NCBI RefSeq assembly: GCF_000159695.1
Contig: NZ_CM000955.1
Location: 941,473-1,005,472 of the forward strand
DNA: 64,000 nucleotides
Origin: Finegoldia magna ATCC 53516
GTDB lineage: Bacteria > Bacillota > Clostridia > Tissierellales > Peptoniphilaceae
Direction of reading: 5' to 3'
Part shown: positions 35,541 to 44,264 of the stretch, in pieces
How the letters are laid out: the number at the start of each line of letters is the position of its first letter
How positions within the stretch are numbered: position 1 is the first letter of the stretch
Notes under the pieces: model-generated
The model's input: the letters and a program-made list of their open reading frames with translations, nothing else
What the model was told of the DNA's origin: nothing
Databases searched by the model: none
Program-made: the position numbers and the translations under genes

Positions 35541-36623
35541 TTATTTGTATTTTTGTTGTTGTTTATTAATCAATTCTACATCTTCGAAGTAGTTAATTCC
35601 CATTGCAGCTTTTACTTTCTTCAAAGTTTCTGCTCCAACTTCTCTGGCATCTTCTGATCCTTTTAACAACATATCGAAAATTTCTGGAATGTTTTGTTCG
35701 TAGTGTTTTCTTTTTTCTCTGATTGGTGATAATTCTTTTTGCAAAATATTGTTCAAGAATTTTTTGATTTTGACATCGCCAAGTCCACCACGTCTGTAAT
35801 GGTCTTTTAATTCGTCCAAATTTTTGTAATCTGGAAGAAATTCTGCGAAATCATCGTCTGTACAGAAAGCATCCAAATAAGTGAACACTGTATTTCCTTC
35901 AACTTTTCCAGGGTCTGAGATTTGAATGTGGTTAGGGTCTGTGAACATGCTCATTACTTTTGATTTGACGTCTTTTTCTGAATCCGACAAATAAATACAG
36001 TTGCCCAATGATTTACTCATTTTCGCTTTGCCGTCTAGTCCTGGAAGTCTGGAACAGATTTTGTTGTCAGGAATTACAGCTTTTGGTTCAACCAAAACTT
36101 CTGAATAATAGTTGTTGAACGTTCTGACTATTTCACGCGTTTGTTCCAACATTGGAAGCTGATCTTCTCCGACTGGAACTATGTTTGCGTTGAAAAGCGT
36201 GATGTCTGCCGCTTGGCTGATTGGATATGTCAAGAATCCAACAGGAAGGCTCGCTCCAAATTCCTTTTGTTTGATTTCTGCTTTAACTGTAGGGTTTCTT
36301 TCGAGTCTTGAAAGTGTAACCAAGTTCATATAATAAAACATCAATTCTGTAAGTTGTTCTACGTGTGATTGTACAAAAATCGTAACTTTGTTTGGATCGA
36401 TTCCGCAACTTAAATAATCAAGTGCAACTTCAATGATGTTCTCACGAACTTTGTCTGGATTGTTAAAATTGTCAGTCAAAGCTTGTGCATCGGCAATCAT
36501 GACATACATCTTGTCAAAATCCCCTTTGTTTTGCATGATAACTCTGTTTTTTAAAGAGCCTACGTAATGACCCAAATGTAATTTTCCTGTTGGTCTGTCA
36601 CCTGTAAGTATTATATTTCCCAT
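35541..36623 (-). CDS. trpS: tryptophanyl-tRNA synthetase
   Basis: This 360-residue class I synthetase charges tRNA-Trp. The HIGH-type motif is GKLHLGHYVGSL near residue 14. The tryptophan and adenosine pocket shows PVGEDQLPMLEQTREI near 172, and the KMSKS loop reads KAKMSKSLGN near 223. The length is a little above the typical 330 because of the C-terminal segment. It is the last gene of an rlmH-capA-trpS transcription unit, only two bases after the CapA-like stop. No T-box was seen in front of it. Confidence 0.95.
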   Translation of the reverse strand: MGNIILTGDRPTGKLHLGHYVGSLKNRVIMQNKGDFDKMYVMIADAQALTDNFNNPDKVRENIIEVALDYLSCGIDPNKVTIFVQSHVEQLTELMFYYMNLVTLSRLERNPTVKAEIKQKEFGASLPVGFLTYPISQAADITLFNANIVPVGEDQLPMLEQTREIVRTFNNYYSEVLVEPKAVIPDNKICSRLPGLDGKAKMSKSLGNCIYLSDSEKDVKSKVMSMFTDPNHIQISDPGKVEGNTVFTYLDAFCTDDDFAEFLPDYKNLDELKDHYRRGGLGDVKIKKFLNNILQKELSPIREKRKHYEQNIPEIFDMLLKGSEDAREVGAETLKKVKAAMGINYFEDVELINKQQQKYK

Positions 36624-36625
36624 TT

Positions 36626-37858
36626 TTACTCCTTGTTAAATATTTTCTCGTAATGTTGATTTGCTCTGTTTAATTTAGATATTATTTTGTCTTTTCTTGA
36701 ATAATTTATCTCTGAATTGAGGACTTGTTTTACTGGAACTACGACATATCTCGTAGTCACGCTATCAGTGTATTTGTCCACATAGTATGGTTTGTTTTCA
36801 AAACTTTTTACAGTTGTCTTGTCGCCAATTTTCTCAATTTTAATATCCGAGTACACTCCAATCTCTACACCGTAATATTGTCCGTAGGATTCTCTTTGAT
36901 CTGAAACTAGATTTCCCATTGAATAAACACAATATGATTTTTTGCCGTCGTTTTCAATAACATCAGACTTTTGTATTGTGTGTGGGTGCGATCCTATCAC
37001 CAAGTCAACTCCCATATCTGAAAGTTTCTTGAACGTATTTTTCTGATATGAATTAGGGTAATCTGAATATTCCTCTCCCCAATGCATGTAGCACATTATC
37101 ACATCGGCGTGATTTTGCTTCAAATAATCCACATCTTTTTGGATTTGTTCCGTATTAATCAAATTCACCGCAGTGTCTCTTCCGGAATTAAGCATAGAAT
37201 TTTCAAATCCGTTGAGCATTTGAGTATATGAGAAAAATCCAACCTTTATCCCTTTTACATCAATAATAAGTGGATTCGTCGATTCATTTTCCTTGAAAGT
37301 TCCAGTTCTTTTCAAACCGTACTTTTCAATAGCTTCAATCGTGCGATCAATTCCTTTTAATCTTCTGTCGTAAGAGTGATTATTTGCAGTGCTCACTACA
37401 TCAAATCCCGTATCTTTGAACGCTTTTATAACATTTTCATGCGTAGCAAATTCTGGATAACCACTCATTTCTGATGCATTCTTCGCAATCGTCGTCTCCA
37501 AATTAACTATGGACAAATCACTTTTACCAACAATATCTTTTATCGCTGCAAAAGAATCCGTGAAATCATAATTTGTCGCTTTCGCTTGGCGAATTTGCGT
37601 GATGTGATTCATATAATCGCCCCAACAAGTTATAGTTATCTCTTTCTTTTCCAGGTTTTTATTCTCTTTTTCTGATTTGTCACTGACTTTTACTTTTGAT
37701 TGAGATTTTGATTGTGCAGCATTTTTCACTTGAGAACTTTTTTGAGATGCTGTGTGAATTGGAAATTTCCCAGAAATTTCTGAGTATCTGAAGCCAATAG
37801 CTCCCAATAAAATCACAATAAGAAAAGCCAATGCAACGGTCGTCTTTTTTCCCTTCAT
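36626..37858 (-). CDS. CapA-family (PGA capsule synthesis-like) metallophosphatase-fold protein
   Basis: This 410-residue protein is membrane-anchored by one N-terminal segment (ALAFLIVILLGAIGF). A Lys/Ser-rich spacer follows, then a CapA domain from about residue 73. Motifs are GDYMNH near 81, DLSIVNLETTI near 117, ANNHSYDRR near 153, MHWGEEY near 260 and IGSHPHTIQ near 292, all lining the calcineurin-like site. In Bacillus, CapA supports poly-gamma-glutamate export, but no capB/capC genes are nearby, so an envelope hydrolase or transferase role is open. It is co-directional with rlmH (7-base gap) and trpS (2-base gap). Confidence 0.88.
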   Translation of the reverse strand: MKGKKTTVALAFLIVILLGAIGFRYSEISGKFPIHTASQKSSQVKNAAQSKSQSKVKVSDKSEKENKNLEKKEITITCWGDYMNHITQIRQAKATNYDFTDSFAAIKDIVGKSDLSIVNLETTIAKNASEMSGYPEFATHENVIKAFKDTGFDVVSTANNHSYDRRLKGIDRTIEAIEKYGLKRTGTFKENESTNPLIIDVKGIKVGFFSYTQMLNGFENSMLNSGRDTAVNLINTEQIQKDVDYLKQNHADVIMCYMHWGEEYSDYPNSYQKNTFKKLSDMGVDLVIGSHPHTIQKSDVIENDGKKSYCVYSMGNLVSDQRESYGQYYGVEIGVYSDIKIEKIGDKTTVKSFENKPYYVDKYTDSVTTRYVVVPVKQVLNSEINYSRKDKIISKLNRANQHYEKIFNKE

Positions 37859-37865
37859 TTTATCC

Positions 37866-38345
37866 TCACTTATGATATGGTAAATTGTTGATTATTCTGA
37901 AACTTCGGTAAATTTGTTCCAACAAAATCAGCCTCATCAGTTGATGTGGAAATGTGAATTTTGAAAAAGAAAGCGCATAATCGCTCCTGTCAAGCACACT
38001 TTTTCCAAGTCCCAACGACCCACCGATTACGAAACAAATATTGGAATGACCTTGAACGGTTAAGTTTTCAATCTTGGCGGCTAATTTTTCACTAGTAAGT
38101 TGATTTCCCAAAATCTCCAAAGTAATCACATAATGATTATCCTTGATCTTGGACATAATTTTCTCAGCTTCCTTGTCCTTCACGATCTCCTTTTCACTAT
38201 CCGACAAATTCTCCGCAGCACTCAAATCATCAACCTCAATTATATTGAGTTTGCAATGCGCAGATAACCTCTTCGAAAATTCTGCAATACCAAGTTTTAT
38301 GTATTTTTCCTTAACCTTACCCACCGAAATAATATCGATATTCAA
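37866..38345 (-). CDS. rlmH: 23S rRNA pseudouridine-1915 N3-methyltransferase
   Basis: This SPOUT methyltransferase modifies helix 69 of 23S rRNA. The SAM knot is visible as CFVIGGSLGLGKSVL near residue 100 and the C-terminus FPHQLMRLILLEQIYRSFRIINNLPYHK-type tail ends in the conserved Tyr-His. I prefer the TTG start at 38345, because MNIDIISVGKVKEKY is the canonical N-terminus and gives 159 residues, the usual family length. A GTG at 38354 would add three residues and lies almost on the AAGG ribosome site. It is the first gene of the operon with capA-like and trpS. Confidence 0.9.
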   Translation of the reverse strand: MNIDIISVGKVKEKYIKLGIAEFSKRLSAHCKLNIIEVDDLSAAENLSDSEKEIVKDKEAEKIMSKIKDNHYVITLEILGNQLTSEKLAAKIENLTVQGHSNICFVIGGSLGLGKSVLDRSDYALSFSKFTFPHQLMRLILLEQIYRSFRIINNLPYHK

Positions 38346-38499
38346 AATAATCACAACCTTTTTACTTTAATAAGTATATCATATATTGTTTGAGAGTTTA
38401 AAATAATAATTGTGTTTTACGCAAATAAACCGATTTTGATTAGAACTGGTTTTTACCACATTTTTTATTTTATATTTTAGTTTTGTTCTAGTTTATATA

Positions 38500-38528
38500 T
38501 TGTAACTTCTTTTAAACTTTGTTATAAT
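38500..38528 (+). promoter_or_regulatory. sigma-A promoter of the 311-residue lipoprotein gene
   Basis: TTGTAA (38500-38505) and a perfect TATAAT (38523-38528) are 17 bases apart, about 60 bases before the start codon. The rest of the 38355-38589 gap is A/T-rich with no other feature recognised. Confidence 0.75.
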
Positions 38529-38589
38529 TATATAAACTTAATTTTTTATTAACTTTAATATTAAGTAATTTTATTTAGGAGACGTATCT

Positions 38590-39525
38590 ATGAACTTTAA
38601 AGCCAAAAAATTTTTACTGCTAACAATGACATTAGTGTCCTTAATTTCATTTACATCTTGTTCTAGTAAAAAAACTGATTCTGAAGTAAATCTTGAAGAT
38701 AATCAAGGACTCAGTGTAGAAGAACAATCTAGAGATAATGTTACTACCGAACAAGAGGTGGATAGCAATCAAAATAGTAAAACACTTACTCCATCAAGAG
38801 CCTTTTCTCAACAAGGGATATGGTTCGAGATATATTCAAATTCATCAGTCTCAAAAGATAGCGAAATCATAAGCATCTTAAATTTTGACGGAAATGGACA
38901 TGTTTCGTATTATAAATGTGATAATTTAACTTTTTCAAATTTAAAGGGCTTATCAGATAATGAAATCCTTGAATTAGCAAAAAAAAGTAATAAATCACGA
39001 ATTGATAAAAATTTACAAAAAGGCATTGAAATAAACGAAAAAGAAAAACCATCTTATTTAGAGTCTAAGAGTTTTTTTGAAAAACATTTAGAATTTGCAA
39101 AAAATAATAATGATGAAAAAGGTATTAAATCATATACTAGTATGATTTCTGATTTAGATAGAAAAATTTCTGAAATTGATTCAAACATTTCTAAATTTAA
39201 AAACTATAAGTACAGCGATCCAACCCCAACAAAATATACACTAAAAATAAAAACTGATGGAACTGGTAATAACACTAGTACAGAGTCAATTGTGTTTACT
39301 ATTACTAATGCATTTTCTGACGATAAACGCGATGAAATGCTAAATGTACCACTAGAAGTGCTAGATAAAAAGGAGGTTACTTTCGACCTAAATCCATCTT
39401 CAGAAATTTATGAAGTTTACGATATGCATTTTTCAGGATTTTCTAAAATGGTTAAAAAGGTTGAAGAAAATGATTTGATTTTTGAATTAGATACTCCTGA
39501 TACAAAAGGAATAAAAGTGGACTAA
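38590..39525 (+). CDS. lipoprotein of unknown function
   Basis: This 311-residue exported lipoprotein has the lipobox SFTSC with Cys25 after the signal MNFKAKKFLLLTMTLVSLI. A low-complexity acidic linker (about 26-65) precedes GIWFEIYSNSSVSKDSEIIS near 76, a pattern reminiscent of lipocalin-like or DUF4767-type lipoproteins. A Lys/Glu-rich coiled region lies at about 118-195. The C-terminal half carries alternating strands. No family is claimed. It is monocistronic with a clear promoter and terminator. Confidence 0.76.
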   Translation: MNFKAKKFLLLTMTLVSLISFTSCSSKKTDSEVNLEDNQGLSVEEQSRDNVTTEQEVDSNQNSKTLTPSRAFSQQGIWFEIYSNSSVSKDSEIISILNFDGNGHVSYYKCDNLTFSNLKGLSDNEILELAKKSNKSRIDKNLQKGIEINEKEKPSYLESKSFFEKHLEFAKNNNDEKGIKSYTSMISDLDRKISEIDSNISKFKNYKYSDPTPTKYTLKIKTDGTGNNTSTESIVFTITNAFSDDKRDEMLNVPLEVLDKKEVTFDLNPSSEIYEVYDMHFSGFSKMVKKVEENDLIFELDTPDTKGIKVD

Positions 39526-39559
39526 TGGCACTATACCAAATTTTTAATATTAAGAAAAC

Positions 39560-39592
39560 AAAAATCCTACTTGTAATAAAGTAGGATTTTTA
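39560..39592 (+). terminator. terminator of the 311-residue lipoprotein gene
   Basis: AAAATCCTAC (39561-39570) pairs with GTAGGATTTT (39581-39590) around a ten-base loop, followed by more Ts and A/T sequence. Confidence 0.85.
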
Positions 39593-39617
39593 ATATTTCT
39601 AATAATTTTTTACGCAA

Positions 39618-39650
39618 ATAAAAAACCCACAGACAAAAATCTGTGGGAAT
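39618..39650 (-). terminator. terminator of the rplM-rpsI operon
   Basis: On the minus strand CCCACAGA (39647-39640) pairs with TCTGTGGG (39633-39626) around a six-base loop, followed by TTTTTTAT. It lies 14 bases beyond the S9 stop. Confidence 0.92.
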
Positions 39651-39663
39651 AATTTCGAAAAAA

Positions 39664-40056
39664 CTATCTCTTACTGAATTGTGGAGATTTACGAGCTTTT
39701 TTAAGACCGTACTTCTTTCTTTCCTTTTTACGAGGGTCTCTAGTTAAGAAACCTGCTCTTTTTAATTCAGCTCTGTAGTCTGGGTCAACTTCTAATAAAG
39801 CACGAGCAACACCATGTCTAATAGCACCTGCTTGACCAGTGTATCCGCCACCTTTTACATTAACAGTAACATCATAGCTTTCAGTGTTGTTTGTTAATTC
39901 CAAAGCTTCCTTAGCTATAACTCTTAATGTATCGAAGTTAAAGTATTCACTTATATCTTTTTTGTTAATTGTGAATTTTCCACTTCCTGGTACTAAAGTA
40001 ACTCTAGCAACAGAAGTTTTTCTTCTACCAGTTCCTTGATATCTATTATTAGCCAT
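39664..40056 (-). CDS. rpsI: 30S ribosomal protein S9
   Basis: This 130-residue small-subunit protein has the family signatures [12 protein letters not shown] near residue 9, [21 protein letters not shown] near 68 and a basic C-terminus ending [12 protein letters not shown]. The terminal S-K-R is the tail that reaches the P-site tRNA. The length is typical. It lies 11 bases after rplM on the same strand, the universal bacterial rplM-rpsI pair. Confidence 0.98.
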   Translation of the reverse strand: MANNRYQGTGRRKTSVARVTLVPGSGKFTINKKDISEYFNFDTLRVIAKEALELTNNTESYDVTVNVKGGGYTGQAGAIRHGVARALLEVDPDYRAELKRAGFLTRDPRKKERKKYGLKKARKSPQFSKR

Positions 40057-40067
40057 TTAATTACCTC

Positions 40068-40499
40068 CTACTTAATTTCCAAAACTTCAGGGTTTTGAGC
40101 GATGTGATCGTGATCAGCGCCTCTGTAAACTCTTAATTTTTTAGCCATTTGACGACCTAAAGAGTTGTGAGGAAGCATACCAACGATAGCATGAGTTACA
40201 GCTCTTTCTGGATCTTTGTTCATTAAGTCTTTGTAGGTAATTGATTTAAGACCACCAGCGTATCCTGTGTAATGTCTTAATTCTTTTTGTTCTAATTTTT
40301 TACCTGTTAATTTAACTTTTTCTGCGTTAATTACAATTACGTAATCTCCAACATCCGCATTAGGAGTAAACATTGGTTTGTTTTTTCCTCTTAAAATAGA
40401 AGCAACTTCAGTAGATAATCTACCTAAAACAACATCTGTTGCGTCTACTACATACCATTTTCTTTGGATGTCATCTTTCTTAGGTATATAAGTTTTCAT
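40068..40499 (-). CDS. rplM: 50S ribosomal protein L13
   Basis: This 143-residue large-subunit protein shows [16 protein letters not shown] near residue 16, [18 protein letters not shown] near 51 and [19 protein letters not shown] near 108, all typical of L13. It is the first gene of the rplM-rpsI operon. A TTGACA-N17-TATAAT promoter and a structured 150-base leader precede it. Autogenous control by L13 or S9 through that leader is likely from family knowledge. Confidence 0.98.
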   Translation of the reverse strand: MKTYIPKKDDIQRKWYVVDATDVVLGRLSTEVASILRGKNKPMFTPNADVGDYVIVINAEKVKLTGKKLEQKELRHYTGYAGGLKSITYKDLMNKDPERAVTHAIVGMLPHNSLGRQMAKKLRVYRGADHDHIAQNPEVLEIK

Positions 40500-40652
40500 T
40501 CAATTCATCCTTTCCTTTATTTACAATATTTGGCTACTTGGACATCGCTGCCAAAAAGCGATTGTTTTCTCACCGGGAATTTAGACACGTCGCACACCCG
40601 GCCATCGGCGACTTTCTGTATTGCATAAAAGGAAATGACTCCTTTTACATAC
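40500..40652 (-). ncRNA. probable L13 ribosomal-protein leader
   Basis: This 150-base untranslated leader lies between the promoter and rplM. It is markedly more GC-rich than its surroundings and full of complementary segments on the minus strand. AAAGGAG near 40640 pairs with a CTCCTTT-like neighbour, GCCGATGGCCGGGTG can fold on CCCGGTGAG, and AGCGATG lies after CAATCGCT. The position matches the Firmicute L13 leader family (Rfam L13_leader). Assignment is by position, composition and pairing, not by a covariance model. Confidence 0.65.
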
Positions 40653-40658
40653 CAAAAT

Positions 40659-40687
40659 ATTATATACTCTCTTGAATCAATTGTCAA
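40659..40687 (-). promoter_or_regulatory. consensus sigma-A promoter of rplM-rpsI
   Basis: On the minus strand a perfect TTGACA (40687-40682) and a perfect TATAAT (40664-40659) are separated by exactly 17 bases. The -35 box abuts the stop codon of the cupin gene. This is the strongest promoter match in the window, as expected for ribosomal protein genes. Confidence 0.9.
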
Positions 40688-40981
40688 CTATTTTATCGTA
40701 AAACACAACCACACGCATTCATCGCTTGTGCTTTTTACTTCGTGAACGACATTTTTCGGAATAAAATACGTATCCATTTCCTTAAGTCTCACATCTTTTC
40801 CTTCTACATTTAACATCGCATCCCCCTTAATCACGACAACAAATTCGTCAAAGTCCTGATTGTACGGCCCAGATGTTTCGTTTTTTGATTGTATTCTGTG
40901 AATATCAAACTTTTCATTTCTAACAATTGTATCCTTAATAATATGATTTTCATCAAAATTCAAATCTTCTAGTAAATTCAT
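40688..40981 (-). CDS. small cupin-domain protein
   Basis: This 97-residue single-domain beta barrel has cupin motif 1 near residues 38-60 (GPYNQDFDEFVVVIKGDAML), where the usual two histidines are absent (Q-D in place of H-x-H) but the E and G are kept. Motif 2 is near 73-88 (YFIPKNVVHEVKS) with its histidine. It lies 9 bases after the YqeC-like gene on the same strand, so the two are co-transcribed. Partial loss of the motif 1 metal ligands suggests sugar or small-molecule binding rather than dioxygenase activity. Confidence 0.85.
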   Translation of the reverse strand: MNLLEDLNFDENHIIKDTIVRNEKFDIHRIQSKNETSGPYNQDFDEFVVVIKGDAMLNVEGKDVRLKEMDTYFIPKNVVHEVKSTSDECVWLCFTIK

Positions 40982-40990
40982 AAAATTCTC

Positions 40991-41689
40991 CTAATATATC
41001 TTAATAATTTCCCCAAAACTCATCACAAAAATCTTCACATCCACATCAATTCTCTCAATAATATCCATCGCATTTTCAATGTCTTGTTTTGTGTCTGCCT
41101 TATTCAAAATCAAAAATTTTTTCGCATCGTATGAATTTCTGAACAGACCACGATAGGAATTGATGATTTTAGCGTAGCTTTCTGTTGTCAAGGTCTTGGA
41201 ATTTCCAATAATTTTCTCCATATATTCTTTTCTGTGGCAAAATCTCTCATCAAAAGGCTTGTCCACACTATCAAGTCCCATCACGCCAACACAATGCGTG
41301 ATATTTCTAGGATTTACAGGCTCATCTTCACGTGGAGCTTTGATAGGTCTTGTCTTTGCTCCATCAGTCTCCAAAATTATATTTGAAAACACACCTTCAG
41401 CAAAAATTTTGTCGAAAAATTCCGGTTCAAATCCGATTTCTTTTGTTTCTGTACGTGATTTTGATGCAAAATATATTTTCCCGTCAACAATTTTCGCATT
41501 CTCATCGAATTTGTACAAACAATCAAATTTATCCTCACTCACAATTCCCATTTTAGTTGTCGTACTCACAAGAGATGCTTTGTTCATAGATTTGAACTCA
41601 TTTGCAAGCAAAAAAACGCTCGAAGTTTTCCCGCCAGCGCCTTGAACTGCTATCATGTTTTTATCTTTCAAACTCATAAACCCCAACAT
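40991..41689 (-). CDS. yqeC: YqeC-family putative selenium-dependent hydroxylase accessory protein
   Basis: This 232-residue protein has a P-loop-like AVQGAGGKTSSVFLLANE near residue 14, VSTTTKMG near 40, LETDGAKTRPIKAPREDEPV near 113 and NPRNITHCVGVMGLDS near 135. These are hallmarks of YqeC, an uncharacterised ATP-binding family that normally travels with selenium-dependent molybdenum hydroxylase maturation genes (yqeB, selD). None of those partners is in the window; the neighbour is a cupin. A function in selenium or molybdenum metabolism is therefore family-based only. Confidence 0.85.
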   Translation of the reverse strand: MLGFMSLKDKNMIAVQGAGGKTSSVFLLANEFKSMNKASLVSTTTKMGIVSEDKFDCLYKFDENAKIVDGKIYFASKSRTETKEIGFEPEFFDKIFAEGVFSNIILETDGAKTRPIKAPREDEPVNPRNITHCVGVMGLDSVDKPFDERFCHRKEYMEKIIGNSKTLTTESYAKIINSYRGLFRNSYDAKKFLILNKADTKQDIENAMDIIERIDVDVKIFVMSFGEIIKIY

Positions 41690-41797
41690 AATATCACCAT
41701 TTTTATTATCTCACAAAATTTTCAAATACAAAACCCAATTGAAAATCTGCACCAATGAATTATAATTAATATATAATAATATATAAGGAAGGCATTT

Positions 41798-41998
41798 ATG
41801 AAAATAGGATTTAGAACACCAAGCTTGAAGAAATCATTCAGAGCAAGAACAACTTCAAAGTACAAAAGACAACTAAAGTCTGCAATTGATCCAACTTACG
41901 GCAAAAAAGGCGTCGGCTGGTTTAAAAACCCCAAAAAAGCACTTTACAACAAGATTTATAACAAAACAACAAGAAGTATATTCGATATTTTTAAATAA
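41798..41998 (+). CDS. small basic protein of a phage/plasmid-associated type
   Basis: This 66-residue strongly basic protein (MKIGFRTPSLKKSFRART at the start; GKKGVGWFKNPKKALYNK in the middle) has no membrane segment. This sequence type recurs as short hypothetical proteins, or as the N-terminus of larger ones, in Firmicute genomes and prophages; that is recollection, not a search. AAGGAAGG precedes the ATG. It is followed 17 bases later by the TPR-like membrane protein gene. Function unknown; nucleic-acid binding would suit its charge. Confidence 0.75.
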   Translation: MKIGFRTPSLKKSFRARTTSKYKRQLKSAIDPTYGKKGVGWFKNPKKALYNKIYNKTTRSIFDIFK

Positions 41999-42015
41999 CG
42001 TAAAACGAGGTACAC

Positions 42016-42693
42016 ATGAAAAAATTTCTAAAATTATTTGGCATAGCATTCGCAATCGGGATAACAATGCTTATAATTAGCATCGTATTCAAAATCGACG
42101 ACAAAGTCATGCTTAAATATTATTGGATAATTGGAGCAGCAGTCTTGGCAATCATTCTAATCGTTAACACAATTTATTTCTTCTATAAAACAAATGATTT
42201 AAAACATTCAATGAAACTTTTTGAAGAAATGAAATACAAGGATTTCGTCAATGAATTAGAACCAAAAATCCCCAAAATCAAAAACAAACACATCCAAACA
42301 GTGATGAAAATGAATTTGGGAGCAGGATATTTGGAGTTAAATGAGCCTAATAAAACACTGTCAGTTTATGAAACAATTGCAACAGACCAATTGAAAAACC
42401 AAGACCTTCAGTTAATATATTGGCTCAACACAATGATCGCCCACTTCAAATTAAACGATGAAGAAAAGTTTAATGAGCTGTTCGCAACACACGAAAAACT
42501 TTTAAAACAATTTGAAAACAGTCCAAATTACGGTGAAAACATCAAACAATTGTATATAATGAAAAACATATTTGACGACGATTTTGTATTAGCACGAAAA
42601 ACCTTAAATAAATTGAAATCAAAATCCACAAACCCGAGATTTAAAAAAGAATACAAAAGATTAGAAAATATAATAAAACAACACGAAAAATAA
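42016..42693 (+). CDS. two-helix membrane protein with tetratricopeptide-like cytoplasmic domain
   Basis: This 225-residue protein has two N-terminal transmembrane segments (about 5-22 and 33-55). The helical C-terminal domain has a repeat rhythm (MNLGAGYLELNEPNKTLSVY, LQLIYWLNTMIAHFKLNDEE), suggesting TPR-like pairs. The TAA stop is the last codon before IS copy 2 and forms part of the 8-base target duplication AAAAATAA. The reading frame is therefore intact but its original terminator (44273-44303) now lies 1.6 kb away. Function unknown; paired with the small basic protein upstream. Confidence 0.78.
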   Translation: MKKFLKLFGIAFAIGITMLIISIVFKIDDKVMLKYYWIIGAAVLAIILIVNTIYFFYKTNDLKHSMKLFEEMKYKDFVNELEPKIPKIKNKHIQTVMKMNLGAGYLELNEPNKTLSVYETIATDQLKNQDLQLIYWLNTMIAHFKLNDEEKFNELFATHEKLLKQFENSPNYGENIKQLYIMKNIFDDDFVLARKTLNKLKSKSTNPRFKKEYKRLENIIKQHEK

Positions 42694-44264
42694 GAGACTG
42701 TGAAATAGTTTGTGTATAGAATCCTCCTGATATAATAGTAATCAGGAGGATTTTAAAATGCCAAGAAAAAGACCAGAAACTAGACTCAACAAAATATCCA
42801 AGATGTTAATTGAAGAATATCAACCAGAAACAGTACAAGATTTACAAGAAGCTTTGAAAGATCTTCTAGGAGACACAATGGAACAAATGTTAAAAGCAGA
42901 GTTAGATGAACATCTAGATTATGAATATGGTGAAAAACCACTGTCATTAAACACAAGAAATGGATCAAGTAAAAAAACAGTTAAATCATCATACGGAAAC
43001 ATAGACCTAAACATCCCACGAGACAGAGAAGGATCCTTTGAGCCACAAGCATTGAAAAAATATCAAAAAGACATATCAAACATAGAAAACCAAATAATAT
43101 CTATGTATGCAAAAGGAATGACAACAAGAGACATATCAACACACATAAAAGAAATCTATGGATTTGGAATATCAGAATCCATGGTAAGCAAAATAACAAA
43201 TAAAATACTACCAACTATTGAAGAATGGCAAAATAGACCATTAGAAAAAGTATATCCATTTGTATTTTTAGATGCAATACACTATCATGTAAGAGAAAAT
43301 AACATAGTAGTAAAAAAAGCAGTATATATAGCACTAGGATACAATACAGAAGGATACAAAGAAATACTTGGAATGTGGGTAGGAGAAAATGAATCAAGTA
43401 AATACTGGCTATTGGTATTAAATCAATTAAAAGAACGAGGATTAGAAGATATATTAATAGTCTCAACAGATAATTTATCAGGATTTAGCCAAGCAATAGA
43501 AAGTGTATATCCAAAAACAGAAATTCAAAAATGCATAATTCATCAAATAAGAAATTCAACAAAATTCGTATCATATAGAGATATAAAAGAGCTAATGAAA
43601 GACTTAAAAACAGTATACAAAGCATCAACAGAAGAACTAGCACTAAGTAATCTAGATATATTTGAAGAAAAATGGGGCAAAAAATACCCAATGTGTGTAA
43701 ATTCATGGAGAAATAACTGGGCTGAATTATCAACATATTTCAAATATCCAGAAGGAATAAGAAAACTAATATATACAACAAATAGCATAGAAAACTTTAA
43801 TAGACAACTTAGAAAAGTAACAAAAAACAAAACAATATTTCCAAGTGACTACGCCCTACAAAAAAGCTTGTATCTAGCGATGGTAGATGCTTCAAGTAAA
43901 TGGACGAGTAGAATAAGAGGATGGGATCAAATATTGTCACAACTATCAATATTTTTTGAAGGCAGAATCTAAATTTTGCCATAAAGATAATAAAAAATTT
44001 GAATCATTCAATCAAGAGTAAAGGTATAGCCCTGGTCTGACGACCAGCTCTTGACAGAAATCTTCAAATTTTTAAGAAATACAATTAGGCAAAAAGGGAG
44101 ATTTTTAGAAAAATCTTGACCTTTTAGTTTAATTGTGCCAAAATTAGGTTACAAATATCTGAACTTTCAGATTTTAGTAATAAAAGTATATTTTTTAAAA
44201 ATCAAAAAAATATCAGCTCACAACCTATCAGGAGGAGCTGATACACAAAACTTTTCACATACCC
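42694..44264 (+). mobile_element. IS256-family insertion sequence, copy 2
   Basis: This 1571-base element is inverted relative to the copy at 15746-17316 and has the same ends (GAGACTGTGAAATAG... and ...CTTTTCACATACCC). It is flanked by an exact 8-base duplication AAAAATAA at 42686-42693 and 44265-44272. The transposase protein is identical to copy 1. The 3' third of the non-coding tail carries a compact hairpin CTGGTC-TGAC-GACCAG (44032-44047), framed by TCAAGAG/CTCTTGA. Confidence 0.95.
42758..43972 (+). CDS. IS256/Mutator-type transposase (copy 2)
   Basis: This 404-residue DDE transposase is identical in sequence to the product of copy 1, including the DDE residues in FLDAIHYHV, STDNLSGF and NSIENFNRQ. 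The AGGAGG ribosome site at 42744-42749 is buried in a 12-bp inverted repeat (42720-42731 / 42741-42752), with a TATAAT -10 box at 42731-42736 overlapping the loop. Transcripts from the internal promoter would lack the left arm and be translatable. Read-through RNA would fold and hide the site. Confidence 0.96.
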   Translation: MPRKRPETRLNKISKMLIEEYQPETVQDLQEALKDLLGDTMEQMLKAELDEHLDYEYGEKPLSLNTRNGSSKKTVKSSYGNIDLNIPRDREGSFEPQALKKYQKDISNIENQIISMYAKGMTTRDISTHIKEIYGFGISESMVSKITNKILPTIEEWQNRPLEKVYPFVFLDAIHYHVRENNIVVKKAVYIALGYNTEGYKEILGMWVGENESSKYWLLVLNQLKERGLEDILIVSTDNLSGFSQAIESVYPKTEIQKCIIHQIRNSTKFVSYRDIKELMKDLKTVYKASTEELALSNLDIFEEKWGKKYPMCVNSWRNNWAELSTYFKYPEGIRKLIYTTNSIENFNRQLRKVTKNKTIFPSDYALQKSLYLAMVDASSKWTSRIRGWDQILSQLSIFFEGRI

